Origin: Sclerotiophoma versabilis
Taxonomy: Eukaryota; Ascomycota; Dothideomycetes; Pleosporales; Didymellaceae
Assembly: GCA_012274445.1 (NCBI GenBank)
Contig: JAAROD010000095.1
Span: 1,178,001-1,242,000 of the forward strand
Length of the DNA: 64,000 nt
Direction of reading: 5' to 3'
How positions within the stretch are numbered: the stretch's first letter is position 1; each line of letters starts with the position of its first letter. A program made the translations under genes and the position numbers. Shown here piece by piece: positions 31,906 through 44,000 of this stretch. The notes below the pieces were generated by a model, which saw nothing but the letters and a program-made list of their open reading frames with translations, made no database searches and was not told where the DNA came from.

Positions 31906-32437
31906 TGCTGCAGTGTTGGGAATTCCGGACGGTAGAAGTGAAGGCGTGGATGAGTTGCGTGGTGTGGGGGGAGACAGTAGGTCGTAGTGCAGCGGGGGGT
32001 GATGTCACAGCGTGCAGTGGTAGGTCGCAGGCGTATGCGAGGGTGTTTGTATACGGACGACACAGCAAGGGAGGAGTATGCAGGAGAAGTGGAGAGGAGC
32101 CAGGTCATGTTCATTTTCATTTCAATTTCACTGGTAAATAACTCACGGCGGCAGAATCGGGGCGGTGAGCGCGCAAAGCCCGCCGAGGCAGGGCCAGACA
32201 AGCAGCCTACAACACGCCAGATAGTGCTTCCCAGCAAGAGACTACTGTCCAACACGTCTTGGCGACGCTGCAGAAGTAGGTCCTGCTGCAAACTGCACAA
32301 CCTGCAGTTGGGGTCAAACAATGTGAAGACGCTGATTCAGCGCTCCGAGCTCCCCCGCTATTGGCTGCCCACGACGCGTCCGTTCCGCGTCGTTGCTCGG
32401 ACGCCCGTCACTGCAAACCATCCACTAATACCGCGCC
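31906..32437. other. Intergenic, shared divergent promoter of PGA2 and MHF1
   Basis: 532 bases between two start codons; no motif recognised. Confidence 0.55.
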
Positions 32438-32973
32438 ATGGCCTCAGTGGATGGCGACGCCGCCGAGCGAGAAGAGGTGAGAAGAACGCATGGTCCCCCG
32501 TGCCTTCGTCCACTGACAACACCCTCCCCAGCGTCTCAAGTCTGCACTCTGGTACTCGATCGGCCAGTTCGTCGACGAGGCCCTCCTTGCAGACGACCTG
32601 AACGCAACACCACAGTTCATTGGTGCTCTGACTGAGCTGGTGTACACGCAGATTGGTATGCTCCTGGTACTTCCATCGCATTGACAGCCACGCTTCTGCC
32701 AGACGCTTTTGCCAGGATTGTATCGACTAAGACGAGCCAGCAAACACATCCCGCGACCTTGAAACCTTTTCCCGTCACGCCGGCCGCAAAGCCATCAACA
32801 CAGACGATGTTATGCTCCTTACACGGCGCAACGAAGCTCTTGAGGACATCCTTCGGCAGGAGCTGGATCGAATGAAGGCTGCTGAAGGAAGAGGAGACCA
32901 AGAGCAGAACGTTACAACAGCAAAGAAACGAGGAAGGCCGTCTGGCGGCGGCAAAGGGAAGGGAAAAGCCTAG
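32438..32973 (+). CDS. MHF1: CENP-S / MHF1 histone-fold protein
   Basis: Histone-fold partner of CENP-X (MHF2). The complex binds the FANCM/Mph1 helicase at blocked forks and is part of the inner kinetochore. Exons are 32438..32476, 32532..32655 and 32741..32973 (introns of 55 and 85 bases); 131 aa. The spliced protein reads RLKSALWYSIGQFVDE, NATPQFIGALTELVYTQI, ANTSRDLETFSRHAGRKAI and TDDVMLLTRRNEALED, a full histone fold with the CENP-S hallmarks (LWYSIG; FARHAGR-like; DDVxLLxRRN). The C-terminus is basic with an AT-hook-like KKRGRPSGGGKGKG, which would add DNA binding. Confidence 0.92.
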
Positions 32974-33059
32974 CAAGCCTCTTGGAGTATCACTAGACGC
33001 GCGGTGTTTTAGGCGTTGAACTTGACATGATACCCGTGCGCATGCGCTGCGCACACATG

Positions 33060-33225
33060 GATTGGAATACAATGGTGCCCTTGAAAACACAAACAATGAC
33101 ATGCAGAGGGCGTACATAAAAGCGTCTGCTGTGAGCTGTGATTGGACTGAAATGCAATGGTGTTCTTGAATACACAGACAATAACATGCAGTGCGCATAC
33201 CCGAGAGTGTCTACTGTGAGCTGTA
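33060..33225. repeat. Direct duplication of an ~80-bp segment
   Basis: 33060-33139 and 33140-33225 share GATTGGA.., AATGGTG.YCTTGAA.ACAC, ACATGCAG.G and TCT.CTGTGAGCTGT in the same order, with substitutions and a small indel. The copies are adjacent (tandem) and lie in the 3' flank of MHF1. Confidence 0.8.
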
Positions 33226-33705
33226 AAGGACCTGCGCCGAAAGCTGTGCTGTATGCAAGTCATGTGCTAACTTTGAAAATACCTACGATATGCGCGCCGC
33301 CTTTCGTTCCTTCGAACATACATCCTTCCGTCCCCAGCAATTCTTTCTCTTCGACTTCGCATCTGCCCTACCAAAATCCGCACCTTCAATCTCTCGCGGC
33401 TCACGTGCAGTCTGCTGCCATGCCGCCAACCCGCAATCAGCAAGTGGGGTCTTTGCCCCTCCCCAGCGCGGCCATCGGCGAGCTCCTGCACGCGACCTGG
33501 AACGCGCCGCCGCCTAGTACGGCGATAACGATGAATTCCAGGCCATCTCATTCGCTAGGAGGCTTGTCACGACTAAGAGATGATCTTTGAAGGGTCCAGT
33601 GACAGCGCGGCTTAGGCTTAGACCGCGGCGTTCTCCACATACCGCATGGAGCTGTATCTGGAGGATGAATACCAACTTTTGCCTTCCTCCAGCTTTCTGG
33701 ATTCT

Positions 33706-33716
33706 GATACCTGATA
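33706..33716 (+). promoter_or_regulatory. Pair of GATA motifs upstream of xanthine dehydrogenase
   Basis: GATA at 33706-33709 and 33713-33716, 7 bases apart, about 70-80 bases before the ATG. AreA-type nitrogen regulators prefer paired GATA sites, and purine catabolism is under nitrogen control in fungi. No UaY-like CGG palindrome was found. The sites are seen; function is inferred. Confidence 0.35.
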
Positions 33717-33786
33717 CCCCTCCCTTCTTTCCTATTTACTCCTTTTACTCGCCCCTTGCATACTACTGTCGTGGCGAGGTAGGATT

Positions 33787-36700
33787 ATGGCGCCTGGACT
33801 TATCGAAACGGAATCTGTGCCTGCTGCGCCTGCAGATGCGCTACGTCAGCTTAGCGAGGTTACAGCTGATTTTGACGATACACTGAGGTTCTACCTGAAC
33901 GGCACAAAGGTCACGCTTGATAATGCGGATCCAGAAGTCACAGTGTTGGAATATCTGAGAGGGATTGGGCTTACGGGAACTAAGCTTGGATGTGCGGAAG
34001 GAGGATGTGGCGCCTGTACAGTGGTATGTATCCAATCTTTTCGGTCAAGAAGAGTGCGACTAGATACAGTCACGCGTGTGGAGCTGTAAAGGACTGGGCC
34101 GCAATCGAAAAATGCTGACATGCTTCCAAGGTTGTTTCACAATTCAACCCCACAACGAAGAAGATATATCACGCCTCTGTGAACGCATGTCTAGCACCGC
34201 TGGTCAGTGTGGACGGAAAGCATGTTATCACGGTCGAAGGAATAGGCAATGTCAAGAGACCACATCCAGCACAAGAGCGGATAGCAAAGGGAAATGGCAG
34301 TCAGTGCGGTTTCTGCACTCCGGGAATCGTCATGAGCCTGTACGCTCTTCTACGCAACACCGACGCGCCCACCGAGCACGATGTCGAAGAAGCTTTTGAT
34401 GGCAATCTGTGCAGATGCACCGGATACAGACCCATCTTGGATGCCGCACAAAGCTTCAGTGTCAAGACTGGATGTGGCAAGGCAAAGGCAAACGGCGGGG
34501 GCGGATGCTGCATGGAGAAGAACGGTGCGGGTGGAGTCAACGGTGGCGGTTGCTGCAAGACCGACGGCGCAAATGGCGATGACCAGCCCATCAAGCGTTT
34601 CACACCTCCGGGTTTCATTGAGTACAAGCCTGACACCGAGTTGATCTTCCCACCACAACTTCGCAGGCATGAGTTTAGACCGCTCGCATTCGGCAACAAA
34701 AGGAAGAGGTGGTACAGGCCAACAACGTTGCAGCAGTTGCTTGAGATCAAAAACGCACACCCTTCGGCGAAGCTCATTGGCGGATCCACAGAGACGCAAA
34801 TTGAGATCAAGTTTAAGGGTATGAACTACAGTGCTTCTGTCTTTGTTGGCGATATCCCCGAGCTGCGTCAGTTCAGCTTCAACGACGATCACTTGGAGAT
34901 CGGTGGAAATGTGGTGCTGACGGACCTCGAGCGGATATGTGAAGACGCCGTGAAACACTATGGAAAAGAGAGAGGACAACCGTTTGCTACGATCCTGAAA
35001 CAGATTCGTTACTTTGCTGGAAGACAAATCAGGAACGTAGGCACGCCTGCGGGTAATCTTGCAACAGCCAGCCCCATCTCGGATCTTAACCCGGTCTTCG
35101 TTGCTACGAACGCTGTGTTGGTAGCTAAGAGCCTGAAAGAGACGACAGAGATTCCAATGTCGACATTCTTTAAAGGGTATAGGCAAACTGCTCTGCCTCC
35201 GGATGCCATCATCGCCGGTCTTAGGATCCCCGTGGCGAAGGAGAAGGGTGAATACGTCCGTGCCTACAAGCAATCGAAGCGGAAGGACGACGATATTGCG
35301 ATTGTCAATGCAGCATTGAGAGTGGCGCTTGACGATGAACATACTGTTAAGGATGTGAGTCTCGTCTATGGCGGTATGGCACCGACAACAATCGTCGCGA
35401 AAAAGGCAACAGAGTTCCTTCAGGGGAGAAAGTTCACAGAACTTCAAACCTTGGAAGGTGTCATGTCCAAGCTCGAAGAAGATTTTGACTTGCGCTTTGG
35501 TGTACCCGGTGGTATGGCAACATACAGGAAGACGCTTGCTCTTGGCTTCTTTTACAAATTCTACCACGAAGTGCTCGCTGGTCTGAACGCCGAGGAGACC
35601 GAGGTCGATACACAGGCAATTGGCGAGATTGAAAGAGACATCAGCTCAGGCTGGAAAGATGGCAAGGCAGCTGAGGCGTACAAACAAAGCGAGGTTGGAC
35701 AATCGAAGAGCCACGTCGCTGCCATGCAACAGACCACGGGTGAAGCCCAATACACCGACGACATTCCTCTGCAGCGGAATGAACTGTATGGCTGCCTGGT
35801 TCTGTCAACGAAAGCACATGCCAAGCTACTCAGTGTGGACGCGGAAGCAGCACTTGATCTGCCAGGCGTTGCTGCTTACGTAGACCACAAAGATCTTGCA
35901 ACACCAGAATCGAACTGGTGGGGAGCACCTTCCTGCGACGAGGTCTTCTTTGCAGTTGATGAAGTATTTACTGTTGGTCAGCCTATCGGAATGATCCTTG
36001 CAGACACTGCAAAGCATGCCGAGCAGGCGGCAAGGGCCGTCAAGATTGAGTACGATGACTTGCCAGCGATCTTCACCATTGAAGAGGCTATCCAGCAAGA
36101 ATCCTTCTTCCAGCACTTCCGTCACATCAAAAAAGGAGATGTGGAGAAAGCTTTCGAAAACGCTGATCACACTTTCACTGGAACAGCACGCATGGGTGGC
36201 CAGGAGCACTTCTACCTTGAGACACAAGCATGTCTGGCAGTGCCAAAGCCGGAATTCGGCGAGATGGAAGTCTTTAGCAGCACTCAGAACCCGGCAGAAA
36301 CACAGGCATACGTATCGAAGGTCCTTGGTGTCTCTGCGAACAAGGTCAACGCCCGCGTTAAGCGCATGGGTGGTGGTTTTGGTGGCAAGGAGACACGTTC
36401 AATTCAACTCGCTGGTATCGTAGCGGTTGCAGCTAACAAGGTACGGAGACCAGTTCGATGTATGCTCAACCGAGACGAAGACATCCTGACATCTGGGCAA
36501 CGCCACCCCTTCCTTGCTCGCTGGAAAGTTGCAGTGAACAAGGATGGTAAGCTGCAGGCACTTGATGCAGACGTCTTCAACAACGGTGGCTGGAGCCAGG
36601 ATCTGTCTGGTGCTGTCGTTGAGCGCGCCCTTTCGCACATCGATGGCGTATATTCTATCCCTAACGTCCACGTCCGCGGCAGAGTGGCCAAGACAAATAC

Positions 36701-38051
36701 CGTCTCCAACACCGCCTTCCGCGGGTTCGGTGGGCCCCAGGGTATGTTCATCTGTGAGACCTTCATGGAAGAAATTGCAGACCACCTCAACATCGCTGTC
36801 GAGAAGCTACGTGAGATCAACATGTACTCGCCCGAAGGCAACATGGTCACGCACTTCAACCAGGAGATCAAGGACTGGTACGTACCACTTATGTACAAGC
36901 AAGTCCAGGAAGAGTCGGAGTACTCTCGCAGGCGTACGGAGATCGAAGAGTTCAACAGGACACATAAGTGGAATAAACGCGGCCTCGCAATCGTTCCCAC
37001 TAAGTTTGGTATCTCCTTCACAGCGCTCTTCCTCAACCAAGCCGGTGCCCTCGTGCATATCTACCACGATGGCTCGATCCTCGTCGCCCACGGTGGAACA
37101 GAAATGGGCCAAGGCTTGCACACAAAGATGACGCAAATTGCAGCCGAAGCGCTCCAAGTACCACTCGAAAGCGTGTTCATCAGCGACACAGCAACCAACA
37201 CAGTCGCAAACTCATCCTCCACCGCCGCATCCGCCTCCTCGGACCTGAACGGCTATGCTATATACAACGCCTGCGAGCAGCTCAACGAGCGCCTGAAGCC
37301 GTATCGTGAGAAGCTCGGCCCTGGCGCCTCAATGAAAGATATCGCACACATGGCATACTTCGACCGATGCAACCTCAGCGCCCAAGGCTTTTACAAGACG
37401 CCCGACATTGGCTACGTCTGGGGCGCCAACACGGGACAGATGTTCTTCTACTTCACACAGGGTGTTGCCGCCGCTGAGGTTGAGATTGACACGCTCACGG
37501 GCGACTGGACGACGCGGCGCGCAGACATCAAAATGGATGTTGGCAGGAGTATCAACCCTGCGATCGACTATGGACAGATTGAGGGCGCGTTCGTGCAGGG
37601 TCAGGGGCTGTTTACTACGGAAGAAAGTCTGTGGCAGAGGAGCACGGGAGGCATTTTCACTAAGGGGCCGGGCAATTACAAGATTCCTGGGTTCAGGGAC
37701 ATCCCGCAGGTCTTCAACGTCAGCCTGCTGAAGGATGTGCAGTGGGAGAATCTGCGCACTATTCAGCGATCAAGGGGTGTCGGTAAGTTCAGCAACGTCC
37801 ATAATCCTTCTCATAAAACTTCTTACTAACGATCAATAGGTGAGCCTCCGTTGTTCATGGGCAGCTGTGTCTTCTTCGCTATTCGCGATGCGCTGAAGGC
37901 GGCGAGGAAGGAGTTTGGTGAGACAAGTGTGCTGCACCTGCAGAGTCCGGCGACGCCGGAGAGAATCAGGATTTCTTGTGCGGATCCAATCTTGAAGAGG
38001 GCTTGGGTTGAGCCAAGGGAGGGGGAGAAGAGCTTCTTCATTAGCATCTAA
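33787..38051 (+). CDS. hxA: Xanthine dehydrogenase (purine hydroxylase I)
   Basis: Oxidises hypoxanthine to xanthine and urate with NAD+, allowing purines to be used as nitrogen source; cytosolic molybdenum/Fe-S flavoprotein. Exons are 33787..34023, 34131..37782 and 37840..38051; 1366 aa, normal length. Domains in order: plant-type 2Fe-2S (CAEGGCGACTVV), helical 2Fe-2S (QCGFCTPG; CRCTGYRPI), a Gly/Cys-rich linker (GGGGCCMEKN; GGGCCKTDG), FAD-binding region (KLIGGSTETQIEIKFK; IRNVGTPAGNLATASP), and Mo-cofactor domains (MGGGFGGKETR; RGFGGPQGMF; GGTEMGQGLHTKM). The second junction rebuilds RGVGEPPLFMGSC with the catalytic-region PPLF motif. Paired GATA sites precede it. All signatures are intact. 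Confidence 0.97.
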
Positions 38052-38566
38052 AGCGTGCAAACGAAGGTGGAGGCATCGGTGCCTGTTTTTTGTATACTCT
38101 GAATGAACAAACACCCATGTCAACTTACCACTTCGAGGGCTCCCCTCATTCTGTGACCAGGGCTTATGCGGACTGACTGTGCAGATCGGGTACGACAAAG
38201 CAGCGTACTGTGTGCAACTATTCCTGCTCTACCAACTTATCTTCCTTCAATCAGCTAACATCAATACCACTGCCGACTACCAACAACAAACAAAATATTA
38301 GAATTACGATATAGTCTTGGTGTTGAGGTACGAGCGGTCCCTGCCAGGGTACCTCGCTTATCGCCAGATCGATTGGGCCCGTCGATCTAACCAGATTTAA
38401 TCACAAAACATCAATTGACATGACATCACTGTCTGTCGCGATGCGCTCAGAGCTTGACGCGTTTCTCATTCAACATGGCTTGCAGAAGCAATTGCACGAT
38501 TATATACGCCGCAACTTTGGACGCGTATCGGCTCCTGTCACTGTCAAACTTTGACTTCCTCTTTTA
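38052..38566. other. Intergenic: XDH 3' flank and UVDE promoter
   Basis: About 515 bases between tandem genes; nothing recognised. Confidence 0.5.
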
Positions 38567-41034
38567 ATGATACGTTCTATACATAAGTTCAGTCCTTTCG
38601 TTGCATATCGAACAGCACAGCGTGCGCCACTTGTCTTGCACAGCTTTCGCTCCCTCTCCTGTCTTTCCATTATGCCTCCAAAACGCAAGGCGTCGATTGC
38701 AGCTGCATCGCCTGCAACTACAGAAACGCCCGTCGACCGCTCAAAGATGCGCCGCTCTGAAGTGCCTCTGCCTGCGACTGTTGCAGGAAAGGATAAGCAC
38801 CTGCCACGCAGACAATCTTCCCGTGGGTGTGCAGCAGTCACGAACCCAGATGTTAATCCTGAGGTTCTTGATGCGCCCAATGCTCTGCGGGCTTCACCTG
38901 ATGGGCATGAGTGCGCCGAAGGAGAAGACCACATGCATCGGCATGAAACTGATGGCAACAATGAAGTGAACGGCGTCAATGCGTCCTCAGATAAGCCCTC
39001 TACCTCGCAGAATGCAACCACGGAGGTCAAGGCAGCTTCGTCAACGGGATCCGAGAGCGTTGACAAGACTGGAACCACTTCTGCAGCGTCAGCAGCCGGC
39101 AGAGCCAAGAGAAAGAAAGCTGGCGCTGCGCACGTGAAGATAGAAGGTGGGGATAGCAATATTGCACCCACAAATGGAGTTCTGGAGAAGGGCACGGTCC
39201 CTGCAGAGGATGCGGGTGTTACTGGCGATCCTGAAGTCGAAGGCGCAGACGGCGAGGAGACAGACGAAGTGGAACTCAAGCAAGCCCTAACACGGCCACC
39301 TCCTGTAAACTCTGAATACCTTCCTCTTCCGTGGAAGGGGCGGTTAGGATATGTACGCCCCCTGCATAAACTCACGCAATCTCACCAGGCTAACATGCAC
39401 GTCAGGCTTGTCTCAACACCTATCTTCGCAACGCCAATCCTCCCGTATTCAGCTCCAGAACGTGCCGGATCGCGAGCATCATCGAGCATCGCCACCCTTT
39501 GAAGGACCCCTCTCAGCCTGGGCATGCCACCAAGAACCGTCCAGATAAGGATCAGCCGGCTGATCATGCACGGGGACGGAAATTTGTCGAGGAGCTGGGT
39601 CTGGCCAACGTCAGAGACATCATCAAGATGATTCGATGGAATGACAGATTTGGCATCAAGTTCATGAGATTGAGCAGCGAGATGTTCCCGTTCGCAAGTC
39701 ACGAGGAATACGGCTACAAGCTTGAACCTTTTGCTGCAGAAGCTCTGGCTAAAGCTGGCAAAGTTATTGCTGAGCTAGGCCACAGGGTCACTACACATCC
39801 TGGCCAGTTCACGCAATTGGGTTCGCCACGGAAGTCTGTCATTGACAACGCCATCCGCGATCTCGAATATCATGCTGAGATGTTGTCTTTGCTGAAGCTG
39901 CCACCGCAACAAGATCGCGACGCTGTCATGATCATGCACCTGGGTGGTGCTTTTGGTGACAAGCCGGCTGCCCTTGAGAGATTCCGCGAAAACTATGCGA
40001 GGCTCTCGGACGGCGTCAAGAAACGACTTGTTCTTGAAAATGATGATGTCGTGTGGAACGCTCACGAACTGTTGCCAATGTGTCAAGAGCTCAACATACC
40101 GTTCGTACTTGACTTTCATCACCACAACATCCTCTTTGATAACACCAAGCTTCGAGAAGGCACGAAAGACGTTATGGGCATGTTTCCTGCGATCCTTGAA
40201 ACGTGGTCAAAGAAGAATATCACACCGAAGATGCACTACTCTGAGCCATGTCCAGGTGCCATTACTGGAAGGGATCGAAGGAAGCACTCGCCGCGTGTAA
40301 TGACCTTCCCTCCATGTCCGGACACAATGGACTTGATGATAGAGGCAAAGGACAAGGAACAAGCTGTCTTCGAACTTATGCGGACGTTCAAGTTACCAGG
40401 CTTTGAGCGCATCAACGATATCATCCCCCATCAACGGCCAGATGAAAATAAACCGTGGAAGCCAAAACCCAAGAAAAAGCCCAAGAAAAGCAAGAAGAAG
40501 ACTGACGATCTCGACGACCTTGACGTGAAGCTCGAAGAAGCTGAAGAGGAGGACGTCCCCCCTCCCATCGTTCCTGACGAGGAGGTGGGTATGGGCGGGC
40601 CTGAGGGGCGAGTGTATTGGCCGCCCACAATGGAGGACTGGCTTCGGCCACCGAAGCGCATAATCAAGAAGAAGGAAGAGGGCGGCGCTACTCCCGCCAA
40701 GAAGAAGCAGAAGACTGCAGCTACTGACAATGCCTCTGTCACTAGTGAAACCGCAGGCCTTGACGAAGTCCAAACTCCAGCTAAGAAGTCGGCGCCCAAA
40801 CGGGCTGCTAACTCGACGAAGAAGAAGGCACCGAAAGCCGTTCCTACACCCTCCCCGTCTGATGACGAAGATGGCCTCAGCTCGCCACCGCTCAGCGACT
40901 TGGGCGACGAGGATGTTGCTCCTGCCGTGCAGAAGCGAGCCGTACGACCCGCACCGACACGGAAGAAGTCAGGCAGAGCTGCTGCGACCAAGGTGAGCTA
41001 CAAGGAAGAGGACGCCGACGAGATGAGCATGTAG
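38567..41034 (+). CDS. UVE1: UV-damage endonuclease UVDE (Uve1)
   Basis: Nicks DNA 5' of UV photoproducts and other distortions, starting an alternative excision repair. Exons are 38567..39352 and 39406..41034; the 53-base intron joins KGRLGY to ACLNTYLRNANP; 804 aa. The TIM-barrel core carries RWNDRFGIKFMRLSSE, HPGQFTQLGSP, MHLGGAFGDK, LENDD, DFHHH and HYSEPCPG, which include the metal-binding His/Glu/Asp residues. The N-terminal 235 residues are low complexity. The C-terminal tail is Lys-rich (KPKKKPKKSKKK) then acidic/basic alternating, suggesting nuclear import and DNA contact. The first 35 residues (Arg/Ser/Phe-rich, few acids) resemble a mitochondrial presequence; Met36 at 38672 starts MPPKRKAS, a nuclear-type start. 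One gene could therefore supply both compartments. Confidence 0.95.
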
Positions 41035-44000
41035 CGGCACACAACTACAACAATCGACATTGGCCGGAGCTTGGAGTCGGTAATTGATTTTCGGGCCTTC
41101 ATATGAATCATGGGCTCTCTATTGCAAGCTGTCAAAGGGTGTGAACAGGTGTGGAATGTCACTGACACTGACACAAAAGTTCCTATTTTCCTACCTACAC
41201 ATATCGCTCCATTCGCTTGCCCTCCCGTACCGTGGTTAACCAGGGCTTCCCAGCATCCACCGTAGCTCTCCGCCTCTAAGCCGCTGGCAGTTAGACACAC
41301 TATCTACCTTCCTAATACAGATAGCTCCGGGCTTCATACCACACTTCACCACCTGAGCAACCAGTTCACTGGGAGACTCCTCAACAAGAAGCAGAGCAAT
41401 ATACAGAGGCATTTGATCACAAACACATCTACGATCACGATCACGAGCTAAAGCCACCTCGCTACACGGGGGTTCGATAACGCCTTCGTACTCCAGGATT
41501 GCAGCCCTGCTTGATGGGCATTGTCGAAGCACGGCTCGCCTCGCGACCCCAGACCCCGACGGCAGCCGAGGCATTCCGCATCCTTCTTTATGACCTTCCA
41601 TTGCATATCCCACACACGCCCACCAATGAGGTTTCTTGCGTGAAAGAGACTATCGAAACATGCACGACGTTCGAACAAGCTATTGATGCATCAACGCGTA
41701 CCTGTCACAGTACAGCACATGGTACGAACCTGCACGACTTGTCACGACCAACATGCGGAGACATAGATTGATGCGTGTTCCAACTACTGCTTGGGCGCTC
41801 TTGAAGCTTGCTTGTCGCAGTTAGTGTAGTTTGAGACAGAGGGGATCTGCTTTACCCTTCACAACTCGCTGTGATAGGCTAAACGGCACCACAGCTCTTG
41901 GACGGTCACATCGATTCTAGCCATCCAGGTGCCTTCCGGATCCCTGCCTCGAACAGGTGACATGCCCGCCCGTTTGCTGAAACGAGGGGTCCAGGAATGG
42001 GTGTATCTATCCCCGTTACGTACAGCTGGTGGAGAACGGAACTTCCAGTACGAGCTACACTGTGTTAGAAATATCCGCAGAATACGAGACTACGATCTAC
42101 CTCAACGTTCTCTGGAGCCTTGTAGGGACACCCACCAATGAGGCAACCGAGCACGCAATCAGCAGCGCTTTGCACCTTTAGGCTGGAACCAGACAACTGT
42201 GTACTATGTACGTTGGTGGAGAGACTGTATCCACCGCAATTCTGGACTAGCATCTCGATCCCTAGCCATCTTGGCGCTGCTGCATGTCCCTTCCAAGCGA
42301 GCCGCAAGAGCGGGAAGAGCACTTCAGCAGGCTGACTTCCTGTGCTTGCTCTTGCCAGGTAGCTCATGCTGCCACAAAGCAGGAACAAGGTCGAACGCCG
42401 GAGCTATGCCTGCACCGAACATTCCACGCCCTTTCGAGAAGGCAAGATAGCACACCTTATCGCAGTGTTAATGCATCACATGCGGTTTGATATGTAGGCG
42501 CGGGCACTAGACTGTCTGCACGCTAGGGCTAGATGCGTGGAGGGGGTTCGAGAAGCGAGGCGCAAGCCGAGCGTGCAGGGACCTCATCGAGATCCCTGCG
42601 GCGACATGCATAGCCTACCGGCATGGTACGAGTGGAGGTGAGCGGGGCAAGGCACAATAGGGCAGTCATAGTGGGGTATGTTAAGGTCAGAATGGCGGTC
42701 GTGATGTTTGCTTCTTTGGGAGGTCAGTGAGGCTGGGAGGCGGAAGGAACGGTGGAAAGAGAGTGGCGGGACGCGCGAAGCGCAGGTCGAGGAACCGGTT
42801 GAGAGCCTCGTACGGTGATACATCGTGGTCAGCCTGTAGAGCTGTTTGAATCGCGGTCAAGCTGTCGGGATGCATGGATAATTCGGGATAAAGTCATTGC
42901 GAAGCACCGAGATATAATCCGCAGGGCAAGCAGAGTGGCTTGTGAAGAATTGTGAATGTTGACGAAAGACAGAACGAAAACTTGTTGTCGGAGGTGGTCT
43001 GGGTAGATTGCAGAACGTCGGGAGAGACAACAACTGCGATCTTGACATGTCACAGGAAATGTGAGTGTCCGATGAGTCTCAATGCTCACACAACACGCAC
43101 CATCGGCTGGAGTATATACAATTATACCAACGGAAGTTGCTCTCTGCTCATTATCTGAGTCAATGATGAAGAAGAAACGTCGAGACGACAACTTGTGTGA
43201 CAGTTGCTAAAGTTTAGGGTGGTTTATCCATTCATTGATCTACGACGCGCGATTACCACTCCGGCGTGACCAGTAATATAAGGACATGACAACAGTGACA
43301 ACTAGAAAGCGTCCATCTTGTGAAAGAGGCTTCTAGTCTTGGGCTTTTTCTGCCGAGCCTGAAGAAGTGTTGCAGCCAAAAACAGGGCAAAAATGTACAT
43401 ACATTTGTACCCCAAATTCGGTCTACTAAGTAGGCCTTCTCTAGCTGTGTGACAAGAAGAAAAAAGACGTGCTCGAAAATTGTGTTGCCATTACACGTAG
43501 AAAGAACGACCATCTCGAGAGCAACTAGGAGAGCCTTTGATCAAAGCGGACAAGTAATCCTTACATTTCTCATACCTCAAAAGACGGAGGGCATCTAGCG
43601 GAAAGCATTGATATGAAGAAGTCTCTACGCGTATAAGATTCGAATAAGCAGGGCTGCAGTGACGAATAGCTATATGACAATGCTATCAAGTTGAATAGCA
43701 AAGGCACAGAGTTCATTGCAGAACTAACCATGGATTGTGCAAACGATCGGACTTGACCTCACTGACGAGCGCTGTAGCTGGAGATGCATCAAGCTCAGCT
43801 CAGCTCCCACAGAGACTGACTCACCAACTGGATACAATCTTTACGCTCTAGATACTTGCAACTCGGATCCTGTACCCTTTGGGTGCATACGTCCAAAATT
43901 AGAGAAATGGCTGCTCGTCATCGAAATAAGCAAGCAACTTAACGGACAGAGATGCCTTCAACAGCATTATCGTAGATTTCAAACACCTCGTTAGGCTAGG

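Larger units (their letters stand above)
32974..33786. other. Intergenic: MHF1 3' flank, duplicated 80-bp segment, small ORF, XDH promoter
   Basis: Contains a diverged direct duplication (33060-33225). A pyrimidine-rich stretch is followed by a short open frame of 56 codons (33421-33590) with an ATG in fair context, whose reality is uncertain. Two GATA motifs lie near the xanthine dehydrogenase start. Confidence 0.55.

Noticed and set aside
34350..35567. 405-codon open frame antisense to xanthine dehydrogenase
   Set aside because: It mirrors a well-supported coding exon, has no recognisable domain, and long antisense frames are common opposite codon-biased genes.
38500..39375. 291-codon frame antisense to the UVDE N-terminal exon
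   Set aside because: Ser/Pro-rich mirror of a low-complexity coding region; no independent evidence.
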